Origin: JAEUPI01 sp036520715
GTDB lineage: Bacteria; Pseudomonadota; Gammaproteobacteria; Burkholderiales; Burkholderiaceae_C
DNA: 17,381 nt
Direction of reading: 5' to 3'
Assembly: GCA_036520715.1 (NCBI GenBank)
Contig: DATDJF010000187.1
Span: 1 to 17,381 of the forward strand
Shown: positions 1-6,829 of the stretch, one piece after another
Numbering within the stretch: the stretch's first letter is position 1
Layout: each line of letters starts with the position of its first letter
Position numbers and translations under genes: made by a program
Notes under the pieces: generated by a model
The model's input: the letters and a program-made list of their open reading frames with translations, nothing else
What the model was told of the DNA's origin: nothing
Databases searched by the model: none

Positions 1-250
1 CCTGGTCCATCGTCTCCTGATCGGCGCTGGCGAACACGTCGACCGGCGCCCCCTTGGCGATCTGCTGCAGCAGCGCGCCCGAGGCGCCGAAGTTGTAGAG
101 CACCTTGGTGCCGGGGGTGGCCGCCTCGAACAGCGGCGCCAGGTCCTTGAACGCATTGGTCAGGCTGGCGGCGGCCGACACCGTGAGGTCGGCGGCATGG
201 GCGGCAGTGCCGAGGGCGGCGGCCAGCAGCAGGGTGAGCAGGCGCTTCAT
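1..250 (-). CDS. modA: ModA, molybdate ABC transporter substrate-binding protein (partial)
   Basis: Periplasmic binding protein that captures molybdate (or tungstate) and delivers it to the ModBC importer. Only the first 83 residues are in the window; the C-terminus lies beyond base 1. I translated the minus strand by hand from the ATG at 250-248. A Sec signal peptide, MKRLLTLLLAAALGTAAHA, is followed by the mature start ADLTVSAAASLTNAFKDLAP, the typical ModA opening with the oxyanion-contacting Ser in AAASL. Further on are FGASGALLQQIAKGAPVDVF and ASADQ, also characteristic of ModA. A ModE-like inverted repeat sits 19 bases upstream of the start codon, which supports a molybdate role over a sulfate or phosphate binding protein. 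Family assignment is strong; ligand preference is inferred. Confidence 0.9.
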   Translation of the reverse strand, partial: MKRLLTLLLAAALGTAAHAADLTVSAAASLTNAFKDLAPLFEAATPGTKVLYNFGASGALLQQIAKGAPVDVFASADQETMDQ

Positions 251-269
251 GGCGTCGGGGTCGGGCGGT

Positions 270-293
270 CGTTGTATTCGTGTTTATACATCG
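270..293 (-). promoter_or_regulatory. Putative ModE operator (Mo-box) upstream of modA
   Basis: Inverted repeat CGTTGTAT-N8-ATACATCG. The arms match at 7 of 8 positions and resemble the known ModE box (CG-TATAT, a short spacer, ATATA-CG). On the minus strand the site contains TATAAA, usable as the -10 box of modA. ModE bound to molybdate would therefore cover the promoter and repress the importer. The match to ModE is from memory of the consensus, and the overlap with the promoter is inferred. Confidence 0.55.
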
Positions 294-332
294 ACGCACG
301 AGGCCCGTGGTGCAGGCCATTCCCAATGAATT

Positions 333-347
333 GTCAGGATTCCTGAC
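333..347. repeat. Perfect 15-bp palindrome between egtD and modA
   Basis: GTCAGGA-T-TCCTGAC has perfect 7-bp arms around one central base. The one-base centre makes an RNA hairpin unlikely and a dimeric regulator site more plausible. It lies about 85 bases upstream of the modA start and about 70 bases past the egtD stop. No known operator was recognised. Confidence 0.4.
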
Positions 348-394
348 TTCGCGTTCGATCTTGTTATGTAGTCAGCACTACAACGATCGTGCGT

Positions 395-409
395 GCGGCG
401 ATCCGCCGC
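395..409 (-). terminator. Weak hairpin just past egtD
   Basis: GCGGCG-ATC-CGCCGC forms a perfect 6-bp GC stem with a 3-base loop, 9 bases past the egtD stop codon. No U-tract follows on the minus strand, so it is not a standard intrinsic terminator. It may protect the egtD 3' end or pause polymerase before modA. Confidence 0.25.
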
Positions 410-418
410 GCCGAGGGC

Positions 419-1369
419 TCAGGACGCCAGGAAGACAGCGAACCAGCCCTGCTGGTCGGCCCAGTGCGTCGTGCGCGTGAAGCCGGCCTCCCGCAACAGC
501 CGCTCGAAGCCGGGCAGCGTGTACTTGTAGGAGTTCTCGGTGTGGATGCGCTCGCCGGCGGCAAGCGCGCGCTCGCCGCCGGCCCAGCGCAGCGTGAGCG
601 CGCGCCGCGCCTGCAGGTGCATCTCGATGCGGCTCTCGGCGTCGTTGAACAGCGCCACGTGCTCGAAGTCTTCGACGCGGGCATCGCAGCCGAGCAGCCC
701 GTTGAGCCGCCGCAGCAGGTTGAGGTTGAATGCCGCGGTGACTTTGAGCGGATCGTCGTAAGCCAGCTCGAGCAGGGCCTTGGGCTTGACGAGGTCGACG
801 CCGATCAGCAGCTCGCCACCGGCGCCGCCCGCCGCGCGCACCTGCTGCAGAAAGTGCAGCGCCTGGGGCGGCGTGAAATTGCCGATGCTGGAGCCCGGAT
901 AGAACAACAGGCGCTCGCCGCGTCCGGCCTCGGGCGGCAATGTCAGCGCGGTCGAAAAGTCGACCCCCACGCCGACCATCTCGATGGCGGGATGTTGCCG
1001 TTGCAAGCCTTCCAGCGCGTGGCGCAGGTAGTCCACCGAGATGTCGAGCGCCACGTAGCGCAGCGGTGTCAGCACGTCGAACAGCCGCGCCGCCTTGGCG
1101 CAATTGCCGGCGCCGAGATCGATCAGCGTGCGGCCGCGCCCTGCCAGCGCCGCGATGGCGGGCGCGTGCGCGTCGAAGATCGCGCGCTCGGTGCGCGTCG
1201 GGTAGTACTCGGGCAGTTCGGTGATGGCGTCGAACAACCGCGAGCCCAGCGCGTCGTACAGGAACTTGGGCGACACCGTCGCCGGCCGCCCCAGCAGGCC
1301 GTGCGACAGCTCCTGGCGCAGCGCCGCGCTGTCTTCGCGATGCATCTGGACGAAGCGAGGGCTGGTCAT
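419..1369 (-). CDS. egtD: EgtD, L-histidine N(alpha)-methyltransferase
   Basis: Uses three SAM molecules to trimethylate the alpha-amino group of histidine, giving hercynine, the first step of ergothioneine synthesis in the cytoplasm. The 316-residue length is normal for the family. Visible motifs are LYDALGSRLFDAITELPEYY at 37-56, the SAM loop DLGAGNCAKA at 84-93, FYPGSSIGNF at 156-165 and TENSYKY at 277-283. Compared with Mycobacterium EgtD, the substrate-binding set is intact: Tyr38, Tyr56, Asn164, Tyr204, Glu278 and Ser280. I chose the ATG at 1369 because it gives the family N-terminus. An in-frame ATG at 1393 would add eight residues, and neither has a clear ribosome site. The gene diverges from the SMR-methyltransferase-egtB run and shares a 169-base gap with it. 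Confidence 0.93.
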   Translation of the reverse strand: MTSPRFVQMHREDSAALRQELSHGLLGRPATVSPKFLYDALGSRLFDAITELPEYYPTRTERAIFDAHAPAIAALAGRGRTLIDLGAGNCAKAARLFDVLTPLRYVALDISVDYLRHALEGLQRQHPAIEMVGVGVDFSTALTLPPEAGRGERLLFYPGSSIGNFTPPQALHFLQQVRAAGGAGGELLIGVDLVKPKALLELAYDDPLKVTAAFNLNLLRRLNGLLGCDARVEDFEHVALFNDAESRIEMHLQARRALTLRWAGGERALAAGERIHTENSYKYTLPGFERLLREAGFTRTTHWADQQGWFAVFLAS

Positions 1370-1538
1370 GGCTTCAGTATGGGCAACCAGCATGCCTCGG
1401 CCGAGGCGGGAAATCCATGTGTAAGGTCTAATCGGCGAACGCGACACCTGCTGTACGGGCCCGGCACCCGAGCGGATGCGCGCCGCCTTGGTTCGGCCAA
1501 GACACACCCTGCAACGATCGACTGCAACGCCGGCTCGA
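1370..1538. promoter_or_regulatory. Divergent intergenic region egtD / SMR transporter
   Basis: This 169-base gap must carry the promoters of both egtD and the plus-strand ergothioneine run. I could not assign convincing -35/-10 pairs. It contains a perfect 14-bp palindrome, GCCTCGGCCGAGGC, at 1394-1407, directly upstream of the alternative egtD start, and a small hairpin, CTTGG-TTCGG-CCAAG, further right. Neither matches an operator I know. Confidence 0.4.
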
Positions 1539-1889
1539 ATGGCTCAAGCTCTCACCGTCAATCAAGCCTGGGCGCTGCTGAGCGTGGCCATCCTGTTCGA
1601 GGTGGCAGGCACCGTGTGCATGCGCTTGAGCGAGAGCTTCACGCGGCTGACACCGTCGATCCTGATCTTCGTGTTCTACGCCATCTCGTTCGTGTTCAAC
1701 ACGCTGGTCACACGCACGCTGGGCCTGAGCGTGGTCTATGCGGTGTGGTCCGGCGTGGGCACCGTGCTGACCGCGATGATCGGCTACCTCTACTTCAAGG
1801 AGCCCGCCACCGCGCTGAAGATGGTGTCGGCCGGACTCATCGTCATCGGCGTGTGCGGCCTGCACGCCGCGTCGCGGGCACCCGCTTGA
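1539..1889 (+). CDS. Small multidrug resistance (SMR) family transporter
   Basis: Four-helix inner-membrane antiporter subunit of the EmrE/SugE family; such proteins act as dimers exchanging protons for cationic substrates. The protein is 116 residues with hydrophobic segments near 10-28, 39-57, 64-84 and 92-110. Glu21 in LFEVAGT corresponds to the essential EmrE Glu14, and Trp70 in VYAVWSGVGTV to EmrE Trp63. The ATG at 1539 gives the usual short N-terminus; the frame stays open upstream to 1476 but adds non-family sequence. It is followed by the methyltransferase gene after 10 bases, whose ribosome site overlaps this gene's stop, so the two are probably co-transcribed. Some SMR proteins move betaine-like quaternary amines. 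With hercynine and ergothioneine made next door, a related substrate is conceivable but unproven. Confidence 0.88.
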   Translation: MAQALTVNQAWALLSVAILFEVAGTVCMRLSESFTRLTPSILIFVFYAISFVFNTLVTRTLGLSVVYAVWSGVGTVLTAMIGYLYFKEPATALKMVSAGLIVIGVCGLHAASRAPA

Positions 1890-1899
1890 AGGCTGCGGC

Positions 1900-2541
1900 A
1901 TGGCATCGCAGTCGCCCAACGAACTGTCGATCCGGCGTTATCGCGCGCACGCGGCGGGCTACGACGAATCGGCGCAACGCACGATGCCGCTGCGCCGGCG
2001 CACGATCGACCTGCTGCAACTGCAGCCAGGCCAAGTGGTGCTCGACGTCGGCGCCGGCACCGGCCTGAGTTACGCCTGGTTGCGCGACGGCGTGGGCGCC
2101 TCCGGCCGCGTGCTGGCCTTCGAGCAGAGCCCGGAGATGTTCGCGCAGGCGCGCGCGCGGGTCGAACGCGAGGGCTGGGGCAACGTGTGGCACACCTGCG
2201 CACCGGCCGAAACCGTGGTGCTGCCCGAGCCCGCCGATGCGGTGCTGTTCAACTACACGCATGACATTTTGCGTACACCGCAGGCGCTGGCCAACCTCGT
2301 GCGCCAGCTCGCGCCGGGAGCGCGGATTGCCATTGCAGGCATCAAATTCTTCCCGTGGTGGACCGGACCGCTGAACCTGCTCGCCTGGCTGAAGAATCGC
2401 CCCTATAACGCCAAGGCGGCCGATCTGTGGCATCCATGGGACCGCATCGAAGCGTATTGCCAGTCACCGTTGCAGCGCTGGAGTACCCAATTCGGCATGG
2501 GCTACATCGCCAGCGGCAGCCTTCGCAAGGACAAGCCATGA
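1900..2541 (+). CDS. Class I SAM-dependent methyltransferase, specificity unknown
   Basis: Rossmann-fold methyltransferase of 213 residues. The SAM-binding loop LDVGAGTG is at 48-55, an acidic Glu75 in LAFEQSPEM ends strand 2, and DAVLFNYTHDIL at 113-124 is the usual post-loop strand. The C-terminal part, rich in Trp and Pro (FFPWWTGPLNLLAWLKNRPY), would shape the acceptor site and matches no specific family I can name. GAAGG at 1888-1892 is a good ribosome site 7 bases before the ATG. Its stop overlaps the egtB start as ATGA, a sign of translational coupling. The context suggests a link to ergothioneine or a derivative such as an S- or N-methylated thiol-imidazole, but this is inference. It is not a second EgtD. 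Confidence 0.85.
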   Translation: MASQSPNELSIRRYRAHAAGYDESAQRTMPLRRRTIDLLQLQPGQVVLDVGAGTGLSYAWLRDGVGASGRVLAFEQSPEMFAQARARVEREGWGNVWHTCAPAETVVLPEPADAVLFNYTHDILRTPQALANLVRQLAPGARIAIAGIKFFPWWTGPLNLLAWLKNRPYNAKAADLWHPWDRIEAYCQSPLQRWSTQFGMGYIASGSLRKDKP

Positions 2542-3845
2542 ATCCATTGCCGCGTCCACTCATCGAACCCAGCGCGCTGGCGCACCGCTATGCGCAGGTG
2601 CGCGCGTTGTCGCTGGCACTGGCCGAGCCGTTGAGCGAGGCCGACGCGCAGGTGCAGTCGATGCCCGACGTCAGCCCGACCAAGTGGCACCTGGCGCACG
2701 TGACCTGGTTCTTCGAGACCTTCGTGCTCGAGCGCCACGAGCGCGGCTTCAAGCCGTTCCATCCGAGCTACCGCGTGCTGTTCAACAGCTACTACCACCA
2801 GGTCGGCGAGCAGCATCCGCGCGCGCAGCGCGGCCTGGTGTCGCGGCCCAGCCTGGCCGAGGTGAAGGCGTACCGCGCGCAGGTGGATCGGCGCATGGCC
2901 GCGCTGCTGGCCGCCTCGCACGACCCGGCGATCGACGCGCTGGTCGAGCTCGGCCTGCAGCACGAGCAGCAACACCAGGAGCTGCTGCTCACCGACATCA
3001 AGCACGTGCTGTCGTGCAACCCGCTGGCACCGGTGTATCGCCCGTCGTGGCCGCTGGCGACGGTGGCGCCGCTGGCGATGGACTGGATCGGCGTGGCAGG
3101 CGGCGCGGTCGAGATCGGGCACCACGGTGCTGGCTTCGCTTTCGACAACGAGAGCCCGCGGCACCCGCAGCACCTGCAGGCGTACGCGCTGGCCAACCGG
3201 CTGGTCACCCACGGCGAATGGGCCGAGTTCGTGGCCGACGGGGGTTATGCCGAGCCGCGCTGGTGGCTGTCGGCCGGTTGGGACTGGGTGCGCCAGCAGC
3301 GCATCGACGCACCGCTGTACTGGCAGCGCGACGGCGACCACGGCTGGGCCAGCTTCACGCTGCACGGGCTGGTGCCGATCGACCCGCACACGCCGATCGC
3401 CCACGTCAGCTACTTCGAGGCCGATGCCTATGCGCGCTGGGTGTCGGCCAACCGCAGTGCGTGCCGCGGCGCGCGCCTGCCCACCGAGGCCGAGTGGGAA
3501 CACGCGGCGCGCCCGCATGCGGCTGCCGCCATCGCCGCCGGCAATTTCGTCGAGTCGCAGGCGCTGCATCCGATGCCGGTGGCCCGCATCGCAGGCGGCA
3601 TGCGCCAGCTCTTCGGCGACGCCTGGGAATGGACCTCGAGCAGCTACCAGTCCTACCCCGGCTTTCGCGCCTGGGACGGCGCGGTCGGCGAGTACAACGG
3701 CAAATTCATGGTCAACCAGTACGTGCTGCGCGGCGGCTCGTGCGCAACGCCGCGTTCGCACATCCGCGCCAGCTACCGCAACTTCTTTCCCACCGACGCG
3801 CGCTGGCAGTTCAGCGGCGTGCGGCTGGCGCGCGACCTCGAGTGA
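2538..3845 (+). CDS. egtB: EgtB, hercynine oxygenase (sulfoxide synthase)
   Basis: Non-haem iron enzyme that joins a cysteine-type thiol to the imidazole C2 of hercynine using oxygen, giving the sulfoxide precursor of ergothioneine. The protein is 435 residues. An N-terminal DinB-like domain (about 15-165) carries the iron ligands His51 in KWHLAH and His142 and His146 in HEQQHQEL. The C-terminal formylglycine-generating-enzyme-like domain (about 178-435) includes RLPTEAEWEHAA, FGDAWEWTSS, VLRGGSCATP and RWQFSGVRLAR. The ATG at 2538 overlaps the preceding stop by 4 bases, and AAGGA lies 6 bases upstream. Whether the thiol donor is cysteine or gamma-glutamylcysteine cannot be read with confidence. 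No egtA or egtC is nearby, which is compatible with cysteine use. The selenoneine enzyme SenA is a homologue, but no senB or senC is present, and egtD is close, so EgtB is preferred. Confidence 0.92.
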   Translation: MNPLPRPLIEPSALAHRYAQVRALSLALAEPLSEADAQVQSMPDVSPTKWHLAHVTWFFETFVLERHERGFKPFHPSYRVLFNSYYHQVGEQHPRAQRGLVSRPSLAEVKAYRAQVDRRMAALLAASHDPAIDALVELGLQHEQQHQELLLTDIKHVLSCNPLAPVYRPSWPLATVAPLAMDWIGVAGGAVEIGHHGAGFAFDNESPRHPQHLQAYALANRLVTHGEWAEFVADGGYAEPRWWLSAGWDWVRQQRIDAPLYWQRDGDHGWASFTLHGLVPIDPHTPIAHVSYFEADAYARWVSANRSACRGARLPTEAEWEHAARPHAAAAIAAGNFVESQALHPMPVARIAGGMRQLFGDAWEWTSSSYQSYPGFRAWDGAVGEYNGKFMVNQYVLRGGSCATPRSHIRASYRNFFPTDARWQFSGVRLARDLE

Positions 3846-3868
3846 TGGGCTTGACACAGGAGACGTCG

Positions 3869-4504
3869 ATGATGCGAACGATCGTACGGGCGCTTTGCGC
3901 CGCGCTGCTGTTGAGCCTTGGCGCGGCGTGGGCGCAGAGCTCCAACTCGCCCAACAACGGTCCGTTTCGCACCGTCAGCGACGGCGCCGACGACAAGCTG
4001 ATGCTGCTGGGCTACGACGCGGTGGCCTATTTCACCGACAACGCCGCCGTCAAGGGCGACCCGGCGATCAAGCTCGAGCACCTGGGCGTGACCTACCGCT
4101 TCGCCAGCGAGGCGCACAAGGCGCAGTTCGCCAAGTCGCCGGAGAGCTACATGCCGCAGTTCGGCGGCTTCTGCGCCAACGGCATCAACTACGCGGTGCC
4201 GTGGGGCGCCGGCGGCGGCCCCAACACCTGGCGCATCTATCGCGGCAAGCTTTATGTGTTCGGCGGCCAGAGCTCGCGCGACCACTTCGAGATGGACACC
4301 GAGCGCAACCTGCAGCTCGCGCACCTGTACTGGAACGAGGAAGTGGCCGGCGCCAACGCGCTGTTCACACGCTACAGGCGCCTGGTCTTTCGTGTGCCGC
4401 ACTACAAGACCGACCGCGCGCTGCAGGAGGAGTACCAGGCCAGGCTGCAGGCCAAGACGCTGCCGGTGATGCCGGGCGCACCCCAGGTCGTGCCGGCTCA
4501 GTGA
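3869..4504 (+). CDS. Secreted YHS-domain protein
   Basis: 211-residue protein with a Sec signal peptide (MMRTIVRALCAALLLSLGAAWAQ), so periplasmic. A YHS domain spans about 45-105: LLGYDAVAYF opens it, TYRFASEAHKAQF follows, and FGGFCANG closes it with Cys102. YHS domains often occur in metal-related proteins, but the function of this free-standing secreted type is not established. The C-terminal half (NTWRIYRGKLYVFGG, then a charged helical tail) is not assigned. The ATG at 3869 is chosen because AGGAG lies 6 bases before it; an upstream ATG at 3845 overlaps the egtB stop but would spoil the signal peptide. The gap to egtB is only 23 bases, so it is probably the last gene of the egt run. It converges with the patatin gene, 7 bases away. 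Confidence 0.85.
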   Translation: MMRTIVRALCAALLLSLGAAWAQSSNSPNNGPFRTVSDGADDKLMLLGYDAVAYFTDNAAVKGDPAIKLEHLGVTYRFASEAHKAQFAKSPESYMPQFGGFCANGINYAVPWGAGGGPNTWRIYRGKLYVFGGQSSRDHFEMDTERNLQLAHLYWNEEVAGANALFTRYRRLVFRVPHYKTDRALQEEYQARLQAKTLPVMPGAPQVVPAQ

Positions 4505-4511
4505 CGCCTGC

Positions 4512-5378
4512 TCAGCGGTGCAGCGCGCGCAGGCGCGCGGCCTGCGCCATGGTGTCGCGGTAGCCGGCGGCGATGGCGCGCTCGCGAAAGTCGCGCGAGA
4601 AGCTGACCCAATAGCCGAAGTCGGGGTGCAGCAGCAAATCTGCCTGCGCCGCATCGGCCTGCACCAACGCGAGCTTGCGCAAGTCGCCTTCGCGGTAGCG
4701 CTCGGCGCCCGGCGGCGCGCGATCGATGTGCGCCGAGGCGTCGACCGCCAGGACGCGCTGCGCGCCCAACGAGCGCGCCACCCGAACCGGCAACGGCGAG
4801 GACCAGTCGGCGTCGACATACGGCTCGGCACGAATGCGCACTGGCGTGAATTGCCCCTCGATGGCCGACGATGCCTGCACGGCAACCCCGGCATCGCCGG
4901 CGGTGAAGGCCACCACCACACCGTCGCGCCGCCGCGTGGCCACGCAGGCCATGGCCACCGGCATCTCCTCGAGCAACTGCTTGCGTGCGTGGCGGTGCAC
5001 GAGTTCAGCGACAGGCGCGCCGCTGAAGCGCTGTTCTGACCAGATCGCCAGACGCGCCATCGCGGTGGGCTGCAGCTCCAGCGCCAGTGTCTCGATGTCG
5101 CCGGCCGCCAGCCCCGAGGCGCGCAGGCAGCCGACGAGCGCCCCGACCGACGCACCCACGATCAGGTCGGGCAACAAACCGAGCTCGTCGAGCGCCTTCA
5201 GCACACCCACGTGCACGAAGCCGCGTGGCCCGCCCGAGCTCAACACCCAGGCCGTGCGCACCGGGCGGCGCAGCGGCTCGGCCCGCGGGGCGTCGGGCCC
5301 GTCGTGGTCGGCGTCGGGCGCCAGCGTGCAGGCGGCCAGCGTCGCGGCCGTCGCTGCGAGCCAGCTGCGACGGCGCAT
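4512..5378 (-). CDS. Patatin-like phospholipase family lipoprotein
   Basis: Predicted serine lipid hydrolase of 288 residues. The N-terminus MRRRSWLAATAATLAAC ends in a lipobox, LAAC (14-17), so the protein is probably exported and lipid-anchored on Cys17. The patatin core follows: oxyanion loop GGPRG at 49-53, nucleophile Ser77 in GASVG (75-79), and the aspartate of the dyad, Asp189, in YVDADWSSPLPVRVA. The usual DG[GA] motif reads DAD here, so the catalytic Asp is kept but its neighbour Gly is replaced. The closing segment RVLAVDASAHI is also typical of bacterial patatins. It lies 52 bases downstream of the ATP-grasp gene on the same strand, probably as the last gene of a three-gene operon. 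The substrate is unknown. Confidence 0.87.
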   Translation of the reverse strand: MRRRSWLAATAATLAACTLAPDADHDGPDAPRAEPLRRPVRTAWVLSSGGPRGFVHVGVLKALDELGLLPDLIVGASVGALVGCLRASGLAAGDIETLALELQPTAMARLAIWSEQRFSGAPVAELVHRHARKQLLEEMPVAMACVATRRRDGVVVAFTAGDAGVAVQASSAIEGQFTPVRIRAEPYVDADWSSPLPVRVARSLGAQRVLAVDASAHIDRAPPGAERYREGDLRKLALVQADAAQADLLLHPDFGYWVSFSRDFRERAIAAGYRDTMAQAARLRALHR

Positions 5379-5430
5379 GGTCGATGAAGCTGGTGTTGCC
5401 GCGGTGGTCAAGCGATGCGGCAACACACGT

Positions 5431-6783
5431 TCACGTGGGCACGCCCTCGATGTGGGGCAGCACGCGGGCCACCGGCATGGTCGGCAGGTGCCCATGCGCA
5501 TCACGCGCTTCGGCAGCCGGCCAGCCCAGCAAGGCACAGGCGCGCCGGTAGCGCTCGTGCAGGTCGACGGCGTCGGCGCCACCCAGATGGAGCACGCCAT
5601 AACGGTGGCTGCCCAGCCACTTGAAGTCGCGCGCCAGCGCGCTGCCCTGCTTGGGCATCGCCTGCAGCCAGGCATCGGGAAAGCGCCCGTTGAACGAACG
5701 CAGCCGCCGCCTCGTGGGCGCCGCGGGCACGCGCTCGCGCTCGAAGCTGCGGAACACGAAGCTCGCGGCGGCGCCCGCGGTGGGCGCGCAGCGCATCGCC
5801 GGCGCCGGATCGAGGCCGTGCGCCAGCGCCAGCGAGCCGGCATGCGCATCGATGCCGTCGACGCGGCGGTACAGATCGGCAAGCTGCGGCGCCAGGCGCG
5901 GGTTGAACTCGATCACCTTCAGCGCGTCGCTGGCGACGTCGTAGAAGAACTCCATGTTGAAGTAGCCGTGGTCGAAGCCCACCGCCTGGAGGAAACGCGT
6001 CGCCACGTCGAGCGCACGCTCCTGCACGCGCTCGGCCAGGCGGCTCGGCCGCTCGAAGCGCTGGAAGGCCGAGGTGCCCGGGTACATCACTGCATCGACG
6101 ACGCCGATCGCATGCACCCGCCCGCGGAACACGTAGCCGTCGAGATTGAACTGCGGGGCGTCGACCGGCTCCTCGAGCAGCATGCCGTGCGCGCTGGACA
6201 CCTCGCCCAGGCGCGAGCGCGCGATACGGTCGAACGGTTCGACCAGCCGCTGAATGATCCACTGCTCGAGCGCGCCGAAGCGCGTGAGCGCAGTGAGCTG
6301 CGCGTGGTTGGCCACGCGCCGCGCCAGCACCGAGAACGCCGCCTTCACCGGCTTGGCGAAGGCGGGATAGTGCAGGCCATGGGGAATCGGTTCGCCGTAG
6401 CGCGCCTGCAGCGGCGCGAACGGCAGGTTGGCCTCGGGGCACACGCGCTGCAGCACCTGCCGCGCGTACAGCTTGTGCTGGCACGCCAGCACGGCGGCCA
6501 CCGGCGTGCCGGGCCAGCCCATGCGCTCGGCCAGCAGCGCCGCGCCGAGGGCGCCGAACTGCTCGTGGTGCGACACCACGGCGCTCCAGGCACCGCGGCG
6601 CGCGCGCTGCGCCAGCCGCTCGACGAAACCGTGCAGGTCGAACGAAGCCAGCCGCAGGCAGCTCGGAAAGCTGAACAGGTCGAACCCGGCGTGGTCGAGC
6701 CGCCAGCTGCCGGCCAGGCGGGCGAACGCACTGGCGTCCCAGTCGTAATTGAACAGCACGAGCGTGCGGGCGTTGCGGGTCAC
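5431..6783 (-). CDS. ATP-grasp superfamily protein, putative ligase
   Basis: 450-residue cytoplasmic protein with the ATP-grasp signature, a fold that activates a carboxylate as acyl phosphate and joins it to an amine or thiol. Visible features are HKLYARQVL at 103-111, the ATP-binding Lys144 in YPAFAKPVKAAFSVLARRV, and the metal-binding pair Glu278 (NMEFFYD) and Glu292/Asn294 (VIEFNPRLAPQ). The N-terminal 1-95 looks like a preATP-grasp domain (LVLFNYDWDASAF at the start). The C-terminal 340-450 is unassigned. It begins with GTG at 6783, preceded by AGGT with a suitable spacing, and no better ATG exists. There are 46 bases between it and the upstream DUF547 gene. It could be an amino-acid or peptide ligase, but no substrate can be read from the sequence. 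Confidence 0.8.
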   Translation of the reverse strand: MTRNARTLVLFNYDWDASAFARLAGSWRLDHAGFDLFSFPSCLRLASFDLHGFVERLAQRARRGAWSAVVSHHEQFGALGAALLAERMGWPGTPVAAVLACQHKLYARQVLQRVCPEANLPFAPLQARYGEPIPHGLHYPAFAKPVKAAFSVLARRVANHAQLTALTRFGALEQWIIQRLVEPFDRIARSRLGEVSSAHGMLLEEPVDAPQFNLDGYVFRGRVHAIGVVDAVMYPGTSAFQRFERPSRLAERVQERALDVATRFLQAVGFDHGYFNMEFFYDVASDALKVIEFNPRLAPQLADLYRRVDGIDAHAGSLALAHGLDPAPAMRCAPTAGAAASFVFRSFERERVPAAPTRRRLRSFNGRFPDAWLQAMPKQGSALARDFKWLGSHRYGVLHLGGADAVDLHERYRRACALLGWPAAEARDAHGHLPTMPVARVLPHIEGVPT

Positions 6784-6829
6784 GATGGGTCTACCTACGT
6801 CGGCGCGCGTGGTTTGGATGAAGCATCGC

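Noticed and set aside
1394..1407. GCCTCGGCCGAGGC palindrome as an egt operator
   Set aside because: It is perfect but made almost only of G and C in a GC-rich gap and overlaps a possible coding start; no known operator matches, so it was not raised to a finding.
389..2068. Very long open plus-strand frame across egtD and the SMR gene
   Set aside because: It is antisense to egtD for most of its length, has no family motifs, and the real proteins in the other frames carry clear catalytic signatures. Long antisense frames are expected at this GC content.
2538..3845. SenA (selenoneine synthase) instead of EgtB
   Set aside because: No senB or senC genes are adjacent, while egtD is; EgtB is the simpler call.
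2684..3868. Frame-fused upstream extension of the YHS gene running through egtB
   Set aside because: It is an Arg/Ala-rich out-of-frame reading of egtB. The strong ribosome site and signal peptide put the true start at 3869.
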